Notes: generated from the sequence alone by a model not told the origin. A DNA stretch of 64,000 nucleotides from Phenylobacterium deserti (GCA_945883235.1 CAMCXF010000011.1:24739-88738); one strand, 5' to 3'. Shown: positions 1-9,511, numbered from the stretch's first letter. Translations and numbers: made by a program.

Positions 1-1536
1 GAGATGCGCTCGGACCTGACGGATCTGTTCCGGGGTGTGATGCGCGGACGTACGATGTACGTCGTGCCGTTCTGCATGGGCCCGCTGGGTTCAAAGATCA
101 GCCAGATTGGCGTCGAAATCACCGATAGTGCCTATGTCGCGGTGTCCATGCGCATCATGACCCGCATGGGCAAGGGGGCGTTGAAGGCCTTGGGGTCAGA
201 AGGGTTTTTCGTCCCGGCTGTGCACACAGTCGGCATGCCGCTGGTCGATGGCGTCAAGGACGTCGCCTGGCCCTGCAACGAGATAAAGTACATCGTCCAC
301 TTCCCGGAAAGCCGGGAAATCTGGTCATATGGCTCGGGCTACGGCGGCAATGCCTTGCTCGGCAAGAAGTGCTTTGCGCTGCGGATCGCCTCGGTGATGG
401 CTCGCGATGAAGGCTGGTTCGCAGAACACATGCTGATCCTGAAGCTGACGTCGCCGCAGGGTGACGCCAAGTTCATCGCGGCCGCCTTCCCCAGCGCCTG
501 CGGCAAGACCAACATGGCCATGCTGCAACCCACGCTGAAAGGCTGGAAAGCCGAGACCATCGGCGACGACATCGCCTGGATGCGATTTGGCGATGACGGT
601 CGGCTCTATGCGATCAATCCGGAAGCAGGATTCTTCGGCGTCGCTCCTGGCACCGGGATCGAGACCAACAAGAACGCCATCGACGCGCTTTGGGGCAATT
701 CGATCTTCACCAACGTGGCGTTGACCGACGACGGCGACGTCTGGTGGGAAGGCCTGACGCCGCAAGCCCCGGCCCAGCTGACCGATTGGCAAGGGCGCGA
801 CTGGACGCCGGAGAGCGCGACGCCTGCTGCCCACCCCAACGCTCGCTTCACCGTGCCTGCATCACAGACCCCCGTCATCGCTGCTGAATGGGAAGACCCC
901 GCCGGCGTGCCGATTTCGGCCATTCTGTTCGGTGGTCGTCGCACAACGGCGGTGCCGCTGGTAACCGAGGCGCTTGACTGGCAGCACGGCGTCTTCATGG
1001 CATCGAACGTTGCCTCTGAAGGTACGGCTGCGGCCGAGGGCAAGATCGGTGAGTTGCGTCGCGACCCTTTCGCGATGTTGCCGTTCTGTGGCTACAATAT
1101 GGGCGACTATTTCGGTCATTGGCTGAAGATGGGCGCAACGCACGACTCGGCGAAACTACCCCGTATCTTCTTCGTGAACTGGTTCCGGAAGGACGAGCGC
1201 GGCAAGTTTGTCTGGCCGGGCTATGGCGAGAACAGCCGCGTGCTCAAGTGGATTTTCGAACGTCTGGACGGCAAGGCGGACGCTGTGGACACGCCGATCG
1301 GGCGTCTTCCGACCCGGGCCAGCCTGGATACATCGGGACTGCTTCTAACCGACGCCCAGCTCGATCTGCTGCTGACCGTTGATCCAGCCATATGGGTCCA
1401 GGAAGCCTCGCTGATCCCGGAGTTCTACGAGAAGTTCGGCGTCAACACGCCCAAGGCGCTCTGGGCAGAGTATGAGGCTTTGGTGGCGAGATTGCAGGAC
1501 GCGAATAGCCAGGAGCGGGTGGCAGCGGCCGAATAG
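1..1536 (+). CDS. pckG: phosphoenolpyruvate carboxykinase (GTP), 5' end cut by window
   Basis: Cytosolic gluconeogenic enzyme converting oxaloacetate and GTP to PEP, CO2 and GDP. The frame is open to the first base, so roughly the first 90 residues of the ~600-residue GTP-type enzyme lie outside the window. Visible motifs are the YGSGYGG substrate loop, the kinase-1a P-loop [11 protein letters not shown] with its hyper-reactive Cys (about residue 166 of the fragment), and the C-terminal FVNWFRKD nucleotide-binding segment. The P-loop context and length distinguish it from the unrelated ATP-type PckA. It converges with the dehydratase gene downstream, only 6 bp apart. Nothing suggests damage. 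Confidence 0.95.
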   Translation, partial: EMRSDLTDLFRGVMRGRTMYVVPFCMGPLGSKISQIGVEITDSAYVAVSMRIMTRMGKGALKALGSEGFFVPAVHTVGMPLVDGVKDVAWPCNEIKYIVHFPESREIWSYGSGYGGNALLGKKCFALRIASVMARDEGWFAEHMLILKLTSPQGDAKFIAAAFPSACGKTNMAMLQPTLKGWKAETIGDDIAWMRFGDDGRLYAINPEAGFFGVAPGTGIETNKNAIDALWGNSIFTNVALTDDGDVWWEGLTPQAPAQLTDWQGRDWTPESATPAAHPNARFTVPASQTPVIAAEWEDPAGVPISAILFGGRRTTAVPLVTEALDWQHGVFMASNVASEGTAAAEGKIGELRRDPFAMLPFCGYNMGDYFGHWLKMGATHDSAKLPRIFFVNWFRKDERGKFVWPGYGENSRVLKWIFERLDGKADAVDTPIGRLPTRASLDTSGLLLTDAQLDLLLTVDPAIWVQEASLIPEFYEKFGVNTPKALWAEYEALVARLQDANSQERVAAAE

Positions 1537-1542
1537 GTTGGC

Positions 1543-3471
1543 TCAGCCGCTGGTGACAACTCGAAGCGTGGGCGTCGACCCCGGCTTTTCGCCGCGGACC
1601 TGACCGACCAAGTCGAATAGCGCCCGGCGGACCTCGTCGTCGCTGCCCGTCTCGACGACGGCGGCCAAGTCTTGCAAATGGTCTGTAGTGACCCGAAGCG
1701 CCGAGCTGGAGACCACCTCCATCACCTTGGGTGCGCAGGGCAGGGCGCGTTCGGTTTCATCCAGCAGCGCCTCGGTGAGTTTCTCGCCGGGACGCAGCCC
1801 TGTAATTTCGACATCGATGTTCTTGCGGCCGGAGAGGGCAATCATCTGTTGCGCCAGGTCCATGATGCTGACGGGCTCCCCCATCTCAAGCAGGAACAGT
1901 CGCGAATCGCGTCGCTCGTCCAGATGACAGGTGGCTGTGGCATGCAGCACCAGTTGGGCCGCCTCCGGGATGGTCATAAAGAACCGGGTCATGTCGGGGT
2001 GGGTAACGGTGACCGGCCCCCCGCGCTCGATCTGGGACTTGAAGATCGGAACGACGGACCCTGATGACCCCAGCACATTCCCAAACCGCACAGCGGAGAA
2101 GCGGGCACCGTCGCCGGTGGTCTGCTGTGCCTGGATCACCGCTTCAGCAAGGCGTTTGGTAGCGCCCATGACGTTGGTGGGGTCCACGGCTTTGTCGGTT
2201 GAGATCAGCACCATCTGGCCGGCGTCGCAGGCGCGCGAAGCCTCGGCGACGTTCCAGGTACCAATGACGTTGGTGAGTATGCCCTCCGTCGGATGCCGCT
2301 CGACCATCGAGACGTGTTTCAGGGCGGCGGCATGGAAGACCAGGTCCGGCCTTTCGCGCGCGAAAACCGCCTGTGTACGAACCGCTGAACGGACGTCGCA
2401 AAGCACCGCCTTGATGGCAATGTTCGGAAAGGTCTCGCGCATTTCGCGTTCAATCTCGAACAGCGCGGTCTCGGAAAAATCGAGCAGTATCAACCGTGCG
2501 CAGTTGAAGTTCGCGACCTGGCGACAGAGTTCGGCACCGATCGATCCACCCGCACCAGTGATAAGCACGCGACGTCCCTGGATCAGGCCGCCGACGGCGC
2601 GTCGGTCAAGCTCGATGGGTTCGCGTGCCAGGAGCTCCTCGATATTGATATCACGCATAGGCAGCAGCGTGACGCCGTCGTGCTGGGACAACTCAACGAT
2701 CGAGGGCAAGCGAAGCAGACGGATGCCGTCGTTCTTCATCCGGCCCAGCAATTCGGCGGTGAGGCCCTTGAGCTTGCCGGGTTCCTCAAGGAACAGGACG
2801 GCGCGCGGATAGCGGTTCCAGCGACGCAGATCGACCAGCGCCTCGTCCAGCCGGTCAATGGCGTCGAGGATGCAGACGCCGCGGACCTGCTGGCCCACGT
2901 CACGACGTTCCGTGCCGATGATGCCTACGGGAGTGTAGGTGTGGTCGTTGCTGCGGGCAACGCCGCGCAGATAGGCGTCCGCCAGGGACGATGGACCGAT
3001 CAGCAGAAGGGAAGATGATTGGGAAACCCGGTCCGCCATCGACTGGAGTGGAGAGAAGCTTTCCAGCGCGTGTTCGTGCAGAGCGCGACGTGCGATCCGG
3101 ACCCCCATGCAGATCGCCATCTGGAATAGCGGTGCCATGACCAGGGTCGAGCGCGGCAGACCCTCTGCTCTGTCCAACACGAAGACGGCCAGCAGAAACA
3201 CGCCGACGGTCAACAGCGCGCAGCGGGCGAGTACCAGGGCGTCGGGGATCGACACGTAGCGCCAGGGCGAGAGCTCACGGCGGAAGAGCAGGCTGAATGC
3301 GCCGGCGATCGCGGCGTAAACGGCACAGAGCTGAAAGAACGACAGGGCTCCGGCCTGACCGAAGCCCAGTTCGGGCTGGATGGGAGCGACGAAGAACGCC
3401 AGCGCAAAGGCTATGGCTGCCAGGAGCGTGTCCAACACGACGGTCTGGGCTCGGGCGGCCAACCGCTCCAT
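1543..3471 (-). CDS. membrane-bound nucleotide-sugar 4,6-dehydratase (CapD/WbpM/FlaA1 family)
   Basis: Polysaccharide biosynthesis enzyme acting on UDP-GlcNAc-type sugars at the inner membrane. The N-terminus holds four to five hydrophobic segments, followed by a CoA-binding-like Rossmann domain and a C-terminal extended SDR domain starting at ITGAGGSIG (about residue 304). The catalytic triad is of the S-M-K type seen in large membrane dehydratases: Met about 435 and Lys about 439 in VMGATK replace the usual Tyr-x3-Lys. The open frame extends to 3615, but GGAG eight bases before the ATG at 3471 and the match to a normal 640-residue length favour this start. Substrate cannot be fixed from sequence. 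Confidence 0.88.
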   Translation of the reverse strand: MERLAARAQTVVLDTLLAAIAFALAFFVAPIQPELGFGQAGALSFFQLCAVYAAIAGAFSLLFRRELSPWRYVSIPDALVLARCALLTVGVFLLAVFVLDRAEGLPRSTLVMAPLFQMAICMGVRIARRALHEHALESFSPLQSMADRVSQSSSLLLIGPSSLADAYLRGVARSNDHTYTPVGIIGTERRDVGQQVRGVCILDAIDRLDEALVDLRRWNRYPRAVLFLEEPGKLKGLTAELLGRMKNDGIRLLRLPSIVELSQHDGVTLLPMRDINIEELLAREPIELDRRAVGGLIQGRRVLITGAGGSIGAELCRQVANFNCARLILLDFSETALFEIEREMRETFPNIAIKAVLCDVRSAVRTQAVFARERPDLVFHAAALKHVSMVERHPTEGILTNVIGTWNVAEASRACDAGQMVLISTDKAVDPTNVMGATKRLAEAVIQAQQTTGDGARFSAVRFGNVLGSSGSVVPIFKSQIERGGPVTVTHPDMTRFFMTIPEAAQLVLHATATCHLDERRDSRLFLLEMGEPVSIMDLAQQMIALSGRKNIDVEITGLRPGEKLTEALLDETERALPCAPKVMEVVSSSALRVTTDHLQDLAAVVETGSDDEVRRALFDLVGQVRGEKPGSTPTLRVVTSG

Positions 3472-3590
3472 TCGCCGAACTCCGCTCAACTTCCGATTCC
3501 CGACCATAGTGGCCGGCGCGCTGACGACCAGCAAAACTTGGTTAATCGCGACTGACGACGCCTGGCAATATTTTCGCGACGGACGATCCG

Positions 3591-3627
3591 GCGAAAAACA
3601 GAAAAGCCGCCGCAACGCTGCGGCGGC
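3591..3627 (-). terminator. Rho-independent terminator after the TorF-like gene
   Basis: A nine-base-pair GC-only stem (3606-3614 with 3619-3627, loop ACGC) is followed on the minus strand by TTTTCTGTTTTT. It lies 30 bases past the stop of the minus-strand outer-membrane gene and upstream of the dehydratase, so it insulates the two. Confidence 0.85.
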
Positions 3628-3659
3628 TTCCCTTCGGCAAATAGCCGGGACTCAGCGTC

Positions 3660-4352
3660 CTAGAATACGAACTTCAAACCGCCGACCAGGCGCGAACCAT
3701 AGATGTTCCCGAAGCTGTGGGCGTCGGTGTCATGGTAGCGAATGTCGACCGAGAGGTTGTCTGTGAACGCGTATCCCACGCCAGCATTCCAGGTCATGTA
3801 GTCACCCGGACCCTGAACCTGCTGGTAGCCCAGCGCGCCGGAGACCGAGAACTTGCTGTCGGGGATGGTCGTGGAAAAGTTGACTTCGGTGTAGACGGCG
3901 TCGCCGGTCTTGCCGAAGAATTCCGGCGAATAGTACAGCGCGGCACCCAGGGTCACGGGGCCAGCCGGCACGGAGGCCGCGATCTTGCCTTCGAAGTAGT
4001 CCTGGTTGGATCCGTTGGGCGAGCCCGCATAGCCGAAGAAGAACACAGCCATGTCAAAGGTCACTGCGCCGACGACCGGCTTGACACCGGCGTACAGGTC
4101 ATACTCGAAGTTGGTACCATTGCCGAAGTCGACGTTCGAAAGCCAAGCGCCGGCGTAGCCGATGCCCATGAAGGTGGCGTCAACGCCACCGAAGATGGAG
4201 AGGTCTTCGTCGGTCTGGCTGATGCCGCGGAACACGTAGTCGTTGTTGGCACCGACGTTGAAGGCAAATTTGGTCTCGTCCTGGGCATTTGCAGCACCGG
4301 CAAGCACCAGCGAACCAACAGCAGCCAGTAGTGCGATCTTTAACGTTTTCAT
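3660..4352 (-). CDS. TorF-family putative outer-membrane porin
   Basis: Predicted small beta-barrel of the TorF / Gcw_chp family, with possible channel function but unknown substrate. Residues 1-23 are a clear signal peptide (MKTLKIALLAAVGSLVLAGAANA, cleaved before Q). The mature part has alternating beta-strand patterning, an early NNDYVFRGISQ segment typical of this family, and a terminal Phe (KFVF) as in outer-membrane barrels. The frame extends 17 codons upstream, but AAGGGG before the ATG at 4352 and the signal peptide decide the start. It is monocistronic, with its own terminator. Confidence 0.85.
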   Translation of the reverse strand: MKTLKIALLAAVGSLVLAGAANAQDETKFAFNVGANNDYVFRGISQTDEDLSIFGGVDATFMGIGYAGAWLSNVDFGNGTNFEYDLYAGVKPVVGAVTFDMAVFFFGYAGSPNGSNQDYFEGKIAASVPAGPVTLGAALYYSPEFFGKTGDAVYTEVNFSTTIPDSKFSVSGALGYQQVQGPGDYMTWNAGVGYAFTDNLSVDIRYHDTDAHSFGNIYGSRLVGGLKFVF

Positions 4353-4534
4353 TCTTTTTATCCCCTTATTTGTCCGTCCTGCCGAAGCGGGCGGCGGCGT
4401 CATGGTGGTCTGTGGAGCCCTCAGCGCAAGTCGAGGGGCAGCCTTCAGCCAAGCCGCAAAGATGCTGATAATTTATTAAGCATCCTTGTCGTGCGATGCT
4501 CACTTCTTAGTCGCAAATCTGTCGTTCGGCAAGG

Positions 4535-5332
4535 TCAGCGGGCCACAAGTGGCGCATAGCCGAGGTGCGACCCGGCATCTACGATCAGCGTTTCCCCGGT
4601 CACATGGCGCGATGCAGGTGAGGCCAGAAACACCGCTGCTGCGGCGATATCCTCAGGTTTCGATGCGACTTTCAGGGGGGTACCGGCGGCGGCATTGGCG
4701 CGCAGTCGATCCACGGCGACGTCCGGCATGCCCTTGCCGAACCAGGGCGTATCGATGAAGCCTGGACAAATGGCATTGACCCGGATCGCGGGTGCAAGGG
4801 CCCGTGCGAGCGAGATTGTCATAGTATTCAAAGCACCTTTCGACGCAGCGTAGGGGACCGACGACCCGATACCCGCCACGCCGGCGATTGAACTGGTCAT
4901 CACAACAGCGCCTGGCTGGGGCGCGGCTTCCAGCAGAGCGCGACACGCCCGGACCATCTGGAAACCGCCGACCACGTTGACAGCATAAAGGTCCAGGAAG
5001 TCCTGCGCCGACACCGCATCCAGATCGGCATGGGCGGCAAAGCGGGTGGTTCCGGCATTGTTGAACAGCGCGTCGATACGTCCATAAGGCTTTGCTGCTG
5101 CGGCAATTTTCACACAGTCTGCGTCATTGGCCACGTCGCCCTGTACGACAATCGATTCGGCACCTTGTACCTTCACCAGTCGGGCTGTTTCGTCAGCGTC
5201 GTCGCGGTTGGAGGCATAGTTGATCACCACGACCCTGGCACCCTGGGCGGCCACCTCGACGGCGATGGCGCGGCCGAGGCCGGTCGATGCGCCGGTGACA
5301 ACCACCACGAAATCATTGAACTGCCCGGCCAT
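4535..5332 (-). CDS. short-chain dehydrogenase/reductase (FabG-like)
   Basis: Classical SDR of 265 residues, cytosolic NAD(P)H-dependent oxidoreductase. Visible are the cofactor motif TGASTGLG near the N-terminus, the structural NNAG, the catalytic Ser in TSSIAG, and the YAASK Tyr/Lys pair. The proline-glycine PGFIDTPW substrate loop follows. It is divergent from queF with 53 bases between the starts. Family membership is certain but the substrate is not; it need not be the fatty-acid-synthesis FabG. Confidence 0.85.
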   Translation of the reverse strand: MAGQFNDFVVVVTGASTGLGRAIAVEVAAQGARVVVINYASNRDDADETARLVKVQGAESIVVQGDVANDADCVKIAAAAKPYGRIDALFNNAGTTRFAAHADLDAVSAQDFLDLYAVNVVGGFQMVRACRALLEAAPQPGAVVMTSSIAGVAGIGSSVPYAASKGALNTMTISLARALAPAIRVNAICPGFIDTPWFGKGMPDVAVDRLRANAAAGTPLKVASKPEDIAAAAVFLASPASRHVTGETLIVDAGSHLGYAPLVAR

Positions 5333-5385
5333 GTCTAGATCCCTCCGCCTTGTTGCCCCACGCTCTAGCGTCTAATGGCGTGCCT

Positions 5386-5841
5386 ATGGAAGAGACCCAT
5401 CTGACCCAACTGGGCCGCGAGGTGCGCGGGTTCGATAGTCCTGATACCGCCGTGCTGGAGCGCGTGCCCAATCCCCATCCCGATGCCGCCTATCTGGTGC
5501 GGTTTGCGGTGCCGGAATTCACGTCGCTGTGTCCGGTGACGGGCCAGCCGGATTTCGCGCATCTGGTGATCGAGTATGTGCCCGCCGCCTGGCTGGTGGA
5601 GTCGAAGTCTCTGAAGCTTTACTTGGGCGCGTTCCGCAATCACGGGGCCTTCCACGAGGACTGCACAGTGGCGATCGGCAAGCGGCTGGTGGCCGAGCTG
5701 GCCCCGGCCTGGCTCAGGATCGGCGGCTACTGGTATCCGCGCGGCGGCATTCCCATCGACGTGTTCTGGCAGTCGGGGCCGGCACCTCAAGGGCTTTGGC
5801 TGCCGGATCAGGGCGTGGCGTCCTACCGGGGACGCGGCTGA
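5386..5841 (+). CDS. queF: NADPH-dependent preQ0 reductase
   Basis: Reduces 7-cyano-7-deazaguanine (preQ0) to preQ1 in queuosine tRNA modification. It is the short, unimodular type: 151 residues. The catalytic Cys49 and Asp56 lie in [11 protein letters not shown], and the QueF signature ESKSLKLY follows at about residue 72. HEDCTV and the C-terminal IPIDVFWQ segment complete the T-fold. The ATG at 5386 is preferred over the upstream frame start at 5350 by family length, although no strong ribosome-binding site is seen. Confidence 0.93.
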   Translation: MEETHLTQLGREVRGFDSPDTAVLERVPNPHPDAAYLVRFAVPEFTSLCPVTGQPDFAHLVIEYVPAAWLVESKSLKLYLGAFRNHGAFHEDCTVAIGKRLVAELAPAWLRIGGYWYPRGGIPIDVFWQSGPAPQGLWLPDQGVASYRGRG

Positions 5842-5853
5842 GCGGAGTCGGGG

Positions 5854-6468
5854 TTACAGGCCCTCTTGCGTCCATCGCGTTATCGCGACTGGCGGACGTA
5901 CGCGTTCCAGAGGGGCCTCGCGAGGCGTTCCGATCAGGATGACGCCGGCGACGCGCTCGGGGTCTGATAGCCCCAGAAGGGCGGTGGCGTCTGCGTCGTA
6001 GCTATACCAGTCGGTGATCCAGTTGGCACCGAAGCCCATGGCCAGGGCGGCGGTGACCAGGGTCTGACAGACGGCACCGGCGGAGAGCTGTTGCTCCCAT
6101 TGCGGGATGGCGGCGGGCTTTGGTGATGAGACTACGACCACGGCCAGGGGCGGGATCTTCAGCTTGGCGAGTTTGGCCGACAGCATGGGGTCGCTCCGGT
6201 CGCGCGCCAGGGCGTCCAGACGCTCGGCAAAGGCGACCTTGCCGGCACCTTCCAGGACTATGAAACGCCAGGGAGTGAGCTTGCCGTGGTCAGGGACCCT
6301 GGTGGCCAGGCGCAGCAGGTCGGCCACCTGGTCGGCATCCGGGGCCGGTGTGGTCAGGGTCGTGGCTGACGTGGAGCGGCGCAACGCCAGGAAACGCAGC
6401 ACCTCTGGTGCGGCGGCGACAGGTAGCGCGGTTCCGAAATCGGGGGCGGGGGGCAGAGCGGAGGTCAT
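5854..6468 (-). CDS. nitroreductase family protein (YdjA-like)
   Basis: FMN-dependent oxidoreductase of about 204 residues. Motifs: RRS near the start for phosphate contact on FMN, the VPDHGKLTPWRF segment characteristic of the compact YdjA subgroup, and GFGANWITDW toward the C-terminus. The frame runs 36 codons further upstream, but homologous sequence begins near the ATG at 6468 (MTSALPPAPDFG). It converges with queF (12-base gap). The physiological substrate is unknown. Confidence 0.85.
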   Translation of the reverse strand: MTSALPPAPDFGTALPVAAAPEVLRFLALRRSTSATTLTTPAPDADQVADLLRLATRVPDHGKLTPWRFIVLEGAGKVAFAERLDALARDRSDPMLSAKLAKLKIPPLAVVVVSSPKPAAIPQWEQQLSAGAVCQTLVTAALAMGFGANWITDWYSYDADATALLGLSDPERVAGVILIGTPREAPLERVRPPVAITRWTQEGL

Positions 6469-6647
6469 CGGGCAGGACTTAGTCCGGGCGCGGTTGAAAA
6501 CCAACGGCCATTCATCCGCCGGGTCTGGAGTTTTTGCCAGAGTGGCGGTGGTTGTGGCGGCTTCCCATAAGCCCATGAAGCATCGCGCTGTCGGGTTTGG
6601 CCCGGCGATGATAGGGTGAGGATCGTCCGATGGGTCGGGAGGATATC

Positions 6648-7481
6648 ATGAGCCAGCGCTTTGAGGTGGTGCACGCCATCGAGGCCCCGCCCGTCTGGGC
6701 CGCGTTGCGAAACGAGGCGGCGGCGTCGGCCAGGACCGAATCAGCGCTGGCCAGCCTGTTGGCCGCTGTGATCCTGAACCACAAGAGCCTGGGCGATGCG
6801 CTGAGCTATCAGCTGGCCAGAAAGCTGGGCGACCAGGAGCTCAGGGCCATGAGCCTGCGCGACATCTGCGAGGAAGCCTACTACGGCGACCCCTCGATGG
6901 TGGAAAAGGCCGAGTATGATCTGAAGGCGGTGTTCGAGCGCGATCCGGCCTGCAAGGGCTATGTGCAGCCGTTCCTGTTCTTCAAGGGTTTTCTGGCGCT
7001 GCAGACCCACCGGGTGGCGCACTGGCTTTGGAACGAGGGGCGCCAGACCCTGGCCTTTTATCTGCAGAGCCGGTCGAGTGAGCTGTTCCAGGTGGACATC
7101 CATCCAGCCACCCGGATCGGCAAGGGCGTGTTCATCGACCACGGCACTGGCATCGTCATCGGCGAGACGGCGGTGATCGGCGACGATGTCTCGATGCTGC
7201 AGGGTGTGACGCTGGGCGGCACGGGCGCAGAGCAGGGCGACCGTCACCCCAAGGTTGGCAACGGTGTGCTTCTGGGGGCCGGTGCCAAGGTGCTGGGCAA
7301 CATCATCATCGGTGACAACGCCAAGGTGGCCTCAGGCTCGGTGGTGCTGAAGCCGGTCCCGCCGGGATGCACCGCCGCCGGCGTTCCGGCGCGACTGGTC
7401 AACTGCCCCACCGACGAGAATCCCGCCCGGAGCATGGACCACACGTTGGCCGAGGAAGTCTACGAGGACTATGTGATCTGA
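6648..7481 (+). CDS. cysE: serine O-acetyltransferase
   Basis: Acetylates L-serine with acetyl-CoA to make O-acetylserine for cysteine synthesis. The 277-residue protein has the helical SATase N-terminal domain followed by hexapeptide-repeat left-handed beta-helix turns (IHPATRIGKGVFIDHGTG..., GDDVSMLQGVTLGGTG, GDNAKVASGSVVL). His residues in the IDHGTG and DRHPKVG segments fit the active site. GGGAGG before the ATG at 6648 selects it over the ATG at 6630. The following DUF3126 gene is a common neighbour in Alphaproteobacteria. Confidence 0.93.
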   Translation: MSQRFEVVHAIEAPPVWAALRNEAAASARTESALASLLAAVILNHKSLGDALSYQLARKLGDQELRAMSLRDICEEAYYGDPSMVEKAEYDLKAVFERDPACKGYVQPFLFFKGFLALQTHRVAHWLWNEGRQTLAFYLQSRSSELFQVDIHPATRIGKGVFIDHGTGIVIGETAVIGDDVSMLQGVTLGGTGAEQGDRHPKVGNGVLLGAGAKVLGNIIIGDNAKVASGSVVLKPVPPGCTAAGVPARLVNCPTDENPARSMDHTLAEEVYEDYVI

Positions 7482-7548
7482 GGTTCCCCTCAGGCCTGTG
7501 ACCCGTTAGGTTCCCGCCGACTTCAGTGACGCTTCCAGGAGCCCCGGC

Positions 7549-7755
7549 GTGGACGAAAAAGCTATCCGCAAGATTGAAGGCCATCTGCGCGGGACGTTTG
7601 CCAATGCGCGGATCACCCTGGTGCCCCGGCCACGGCAGAAGGATTCTGCTGAGGTCTATGTCGGCGAGGACTTTATCGGTCTGGTGTTCGAGGATGAGGA
7701 CGGCGACGGGTCGTACGTTTTCAACATGTCGATCCTGGCGGAAGACCTTCCCTAG
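7549..7755 (+). CDS. DUF3126 family protein
   Basis: Small 68-residue protein starting at GTG. The sequence VYVGEDFIGLVFEDEDGDGSYVFNMSIL is typical of DUF3126, a short alphaproteobacterial family of unknown function. It is acidic and has no membrane segment or signal peptide. It sits 67 bases after cysE on the same strand, an arrangement that recurs in the group, and it is the last host-like gene before the prophage remnant. Confidence 0.85.
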   Translation: MDEKAIRKIEGHLRGTFANARITLVPRPRQKDSAEVYVGEDFIGLVFEDEDGDGSYVFNMSILAEDLP

Positions 7756-7788
7756 CGGCCTTAGCTGTCTGTAGGTTATCTACCGAAT

Positions 7789-8433
7789 TCAGGCGGCGCT
7801 GCGGATGATGCGGCGGGCCTGGAACGGCGGGATGATGGCAGTGATGTGGGCGGCCCAGCGCAGGCGGGCGTCCTGGCGCACCGGCCCGGCCACGCTCTCC
7901 AGATCGTAGAGGCCGGGCTTTGAGCCGCGCAGCAGCCGCTTGACCAGCACCTCGTCGGTGTCGGTTTCCACCACTACCACATGGCCCAGCATGTCGGGGC
8001 TGGGCGGGGTGCGCTGGTCCTCGAAATAGATCAGGGCGCCGTCGTCGGCGACGCCGCGCATGGAGTGGCCGGCCACCTTCAGCGCGCGCGCCTGGGCGGT
8101 GCCGCCGGGGGGGATCGGGGCCAGCTCCGCCGGGTCCTGCCCCGTGGCGAAGAGGACCGTGCCGTCCGGATTGCCGCCCACGTTGCCGATCACCGGCACG
8201 AGCCCCTCCGCGCCCACGACCTGGGCCTCGCCCGACGCGTCATAGAGCCATTCGGCCCGGACCCCGAAGGCCAGGGCATAGTCCTTGGCGCGGCGGTAGG
8301 AGAAGGGCGCGTTGCCGTTCTCGTTGGCGGCGTAGGTGTTGCGGCTCCAGCCGAAGGCATCGGCGGCGGCAGCGGCGGTCTCGTGACCCCGGTCGATGCG
8401 GGCCTGCCGCAGGCGTTCAGCGCGTCCATCCAT
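7789..8433 (-). CDS. prophage CI-like repressor with S24 peptidase domain
   Basis: Transcriptional repressor of 214 residues. The N-terminal 60 residues form an HTH domain (SRNTYAANENG recognition region). The C-terminal half is a LexA/CI-type domain with the Ser of GHSMRGVADD and the Lys of VLVKRLL as the expected Ser-Lys dyad. I do not see a textbook Ala-Gly cleavage site, so autocleavage is not assured. It is divergent from the small plus-strand early genes across an AT-rich interval carrying inverted repeats, which is the normal lysogeny-switch arrangement. Confidence 0.85.
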   Translation of the reverse strand: MDGRAERLRQARIDRGHETAAAAADAFGWSRNTYAANENGNAPFSYRRAKDYALAFGVRAEWLYDASGEAQVVGAEGLVPVIGNVGGNPDGTVLFATGQDPAELAPIPPGGTAQARALKVAGHSMRGVADDGALIYFEDQRTPPSPDMLGHVVVVETDTDEVLVKRLLRGSKPGLYDLESVAGPVRQDARLRWAAHITAIIPPFQARRIIRSAA

Positions 8434-8437
8434 GACC

Positions 8438-8497
8438 TGTAGATTATATGCAGAAAATGTTTGTCACAAGCGGGATGTATATTTTATACAATCTACA
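8438..8497. promoter_or_regulatory. repressor operator region
   Basis: Between the divergent repressor and early genes lie two inverted copies of TGTAGATTRTAT, at 8438-8449 and (reverse) 8486-8497, matching at 11 of 12 positions. A perfect GTATA-TTT-TATAC palindrome sits at 8477-8489. The local AT content contrasts with the GC-rich surroundings. The right copy touches the start codon of the early gene, as expected for a repressor site that blocks it. A related palindrome (GTAG-N5-CTAC) lies at 7771-7783, just past the repressor stop. Confidence 0.65.
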
Positions 8498-8730
8498 TGG
8501 CAAACATCGAACAACAAACATACGAAGTGCTCCGTTACGGCGGGGCGTCCGTGGCCAGAGCTTGCGCAGAGATGGGCGTCAGTTCCGGTCGTAGCACCGC
8601 GCTCGAGGCGATTTTCCAGGTGCGGCGGCCGGGATCGGGGACGGACGCGATGCGGCCCCGGTTCGCGCGACATGTTACACATGTAAAACGAGTGCGTGCG
8701 GCCGGCGGCTACCCGGCGCTCAACCTGTGA
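8497..8730 (+). CDS. small prophage early protein, HTH-like
   Basis: A 77-residue protein opening directly beside the repressor operator. The N-terminal part (YEVLRYGGASVARACAEMGVSSGRSTALEAIFQ) has the pattern of a helix-turn-helix, so a Cro-like role is plausible but not shown. The Arg-rich C-terminus may be disordered. Its TGA overlaps the GTG of the next gene (GTGA), so the two are translationally linked. Confidence 0.6.
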   Translation: MANIEQQTYEVLRYGGASVARACAEMGVSSGRSTALEAIFQVRRPGSGTDAMRPRFARHVTHVKRVRAAGGYPALNL

Positions 8731-8924
8731 GCGCGCTGGACGAGGCAGCGACGATGGTCGCCGGTGCCCTAAGTCGACGCAAACCGGGCGAACGGGGGCG
8801 GTTCCTGCGCGAGCTGATGGCGCACACGGCGGCGGGGCTGGTGGTGATCGAGGGGGAAGCTGCGGCGTCCGAGGCGGTCTATCGCCTGGCCGACGCCGTG
8901 GTGGGCCGCGCATGCGCACGGTGA
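8727..8924 (+). CDS. small prophage early protein, unknown
   Basis: A 65-residue Ala-rich helical protein, starting at the GTG that overlaps the previous stop. No recognised domain; the sequence GRFLRELMAHTAAGLVVIEGEAAA suggests one or two amphipathic helices. Its stop overlaps the next gene by 13 bases. It is called as a gene because of this operon packing and the coding-like composition. Confidence 0.55.
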   Translation: MSALDEAATMVAGALSRRKPGERGRFLRELMAHTAAGLVVIEGEAAASEAVYRLADAVVGRACAR

Positions 8925-9466
8925 GGGGGCCAAGCCAACCGGGCCTCAGGCGACTGGCGCGTCAGGCGCTGGCGCGGGCGGTGAGCGCGGGCGTGGCCGA
9001 GACGGTGGCGCTGTCGCGGGCGCGGGGCGAGGCGATCGAGGCCGAGGACCCGGGCCGTGGACCCTATCGCCGCCAGACCGGGCTGGACTGGCTGGCGGGA
9101 CGGGGGCGGATCGGCACCGCCGGGCACGCGGCAGGCGAGGCCTATGGTCAGGCGTGGCGGCGCGCGAGACTGGAACCGTCGATCCCGTCCAGCCTGGATA
9201 TGCAGCCTGGCAGCGGCGGCGGCGCGGGACGGACGGCGTCGCTGTCGCGAATTCTGGCGCACGGCGAGGGCACGGCGATGGCGCAGCAGCGGCTGGCGGC
9301 ACTCCGCGCGCGGCTGTCGCACCAGCCCGACCTGGTGGCGGCCTGTGACGCGATCTGCGGCGAGGAGAAGACGCCCCGCGAGGCGGCGGGCGGGGAGCGC
9401 GAGGCCGGGCGGCTGGAGGCCGTGCTGAAGGTGGCGCTGGACCTGCTGACGGGGGCAGGGCGATAA
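8912..9466 (+). CDS. prophage protein resembling the DUF6456 C-terminal domain
   Basis: A 184-residue basic protein starting at the ATG inside the preceding reading frame. The middle segment LDWLAGRGRIGTAGHAAGEAYGQAWRRARL and the C-terminal RLSHQPDLVAACDAICGEE ... LEAVLKVALDLL follow the layout of DUF6456-type domains, found in alphaproteobacterial DNA-associated proteins and phages. This assignment is by pattern memory. Last gene of the early operon; a strong promoter follows. Confidence 0.55.
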   Translation: MRTVRGPSQPGLRRLARQALARAVSAGVAETVALSRARGEAIEAEDPGRGPYRRQTGLDWLAGRGRIGTAGHAAGEAYGQAWRRARLEPSIPSSLDMQPGSGGGAGRTASLSRILAHGEGTAMAQQRLAALRARLSHQPDLVAACDAICGEEKTPREAAGGEREAGRLEAVLKVALDLLTGAGR

Positions 9467-9482
9467 ATGTTCACGTTTTGTC

Positions 9483-9511
9483 TTGACATTCGCGCGCAGA
9501 TTGGGTACAGT
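9483..9511 (+). promoter_or_regulatory. strong sigma70-type promoter (prophage late promoter candidate)
   Basis: TTGACA at 9483-9488 and TACAGT at 9506-9511 with an ideal 17-base spacer. It follows the last early gene, but no open gene lies directly downstream. In related prophages the terminase genes normally follow the early block, and here these begin only at 15220. The promoter therefore looks orphaned by an insertion. Confidence 0.65.

Noticed and set aside
7526..7774. Frame overlapping the DUF3126 gene
   Set aside because: Shadow in another phase; the GTG-started DUF3126 frame carries the family pattern.
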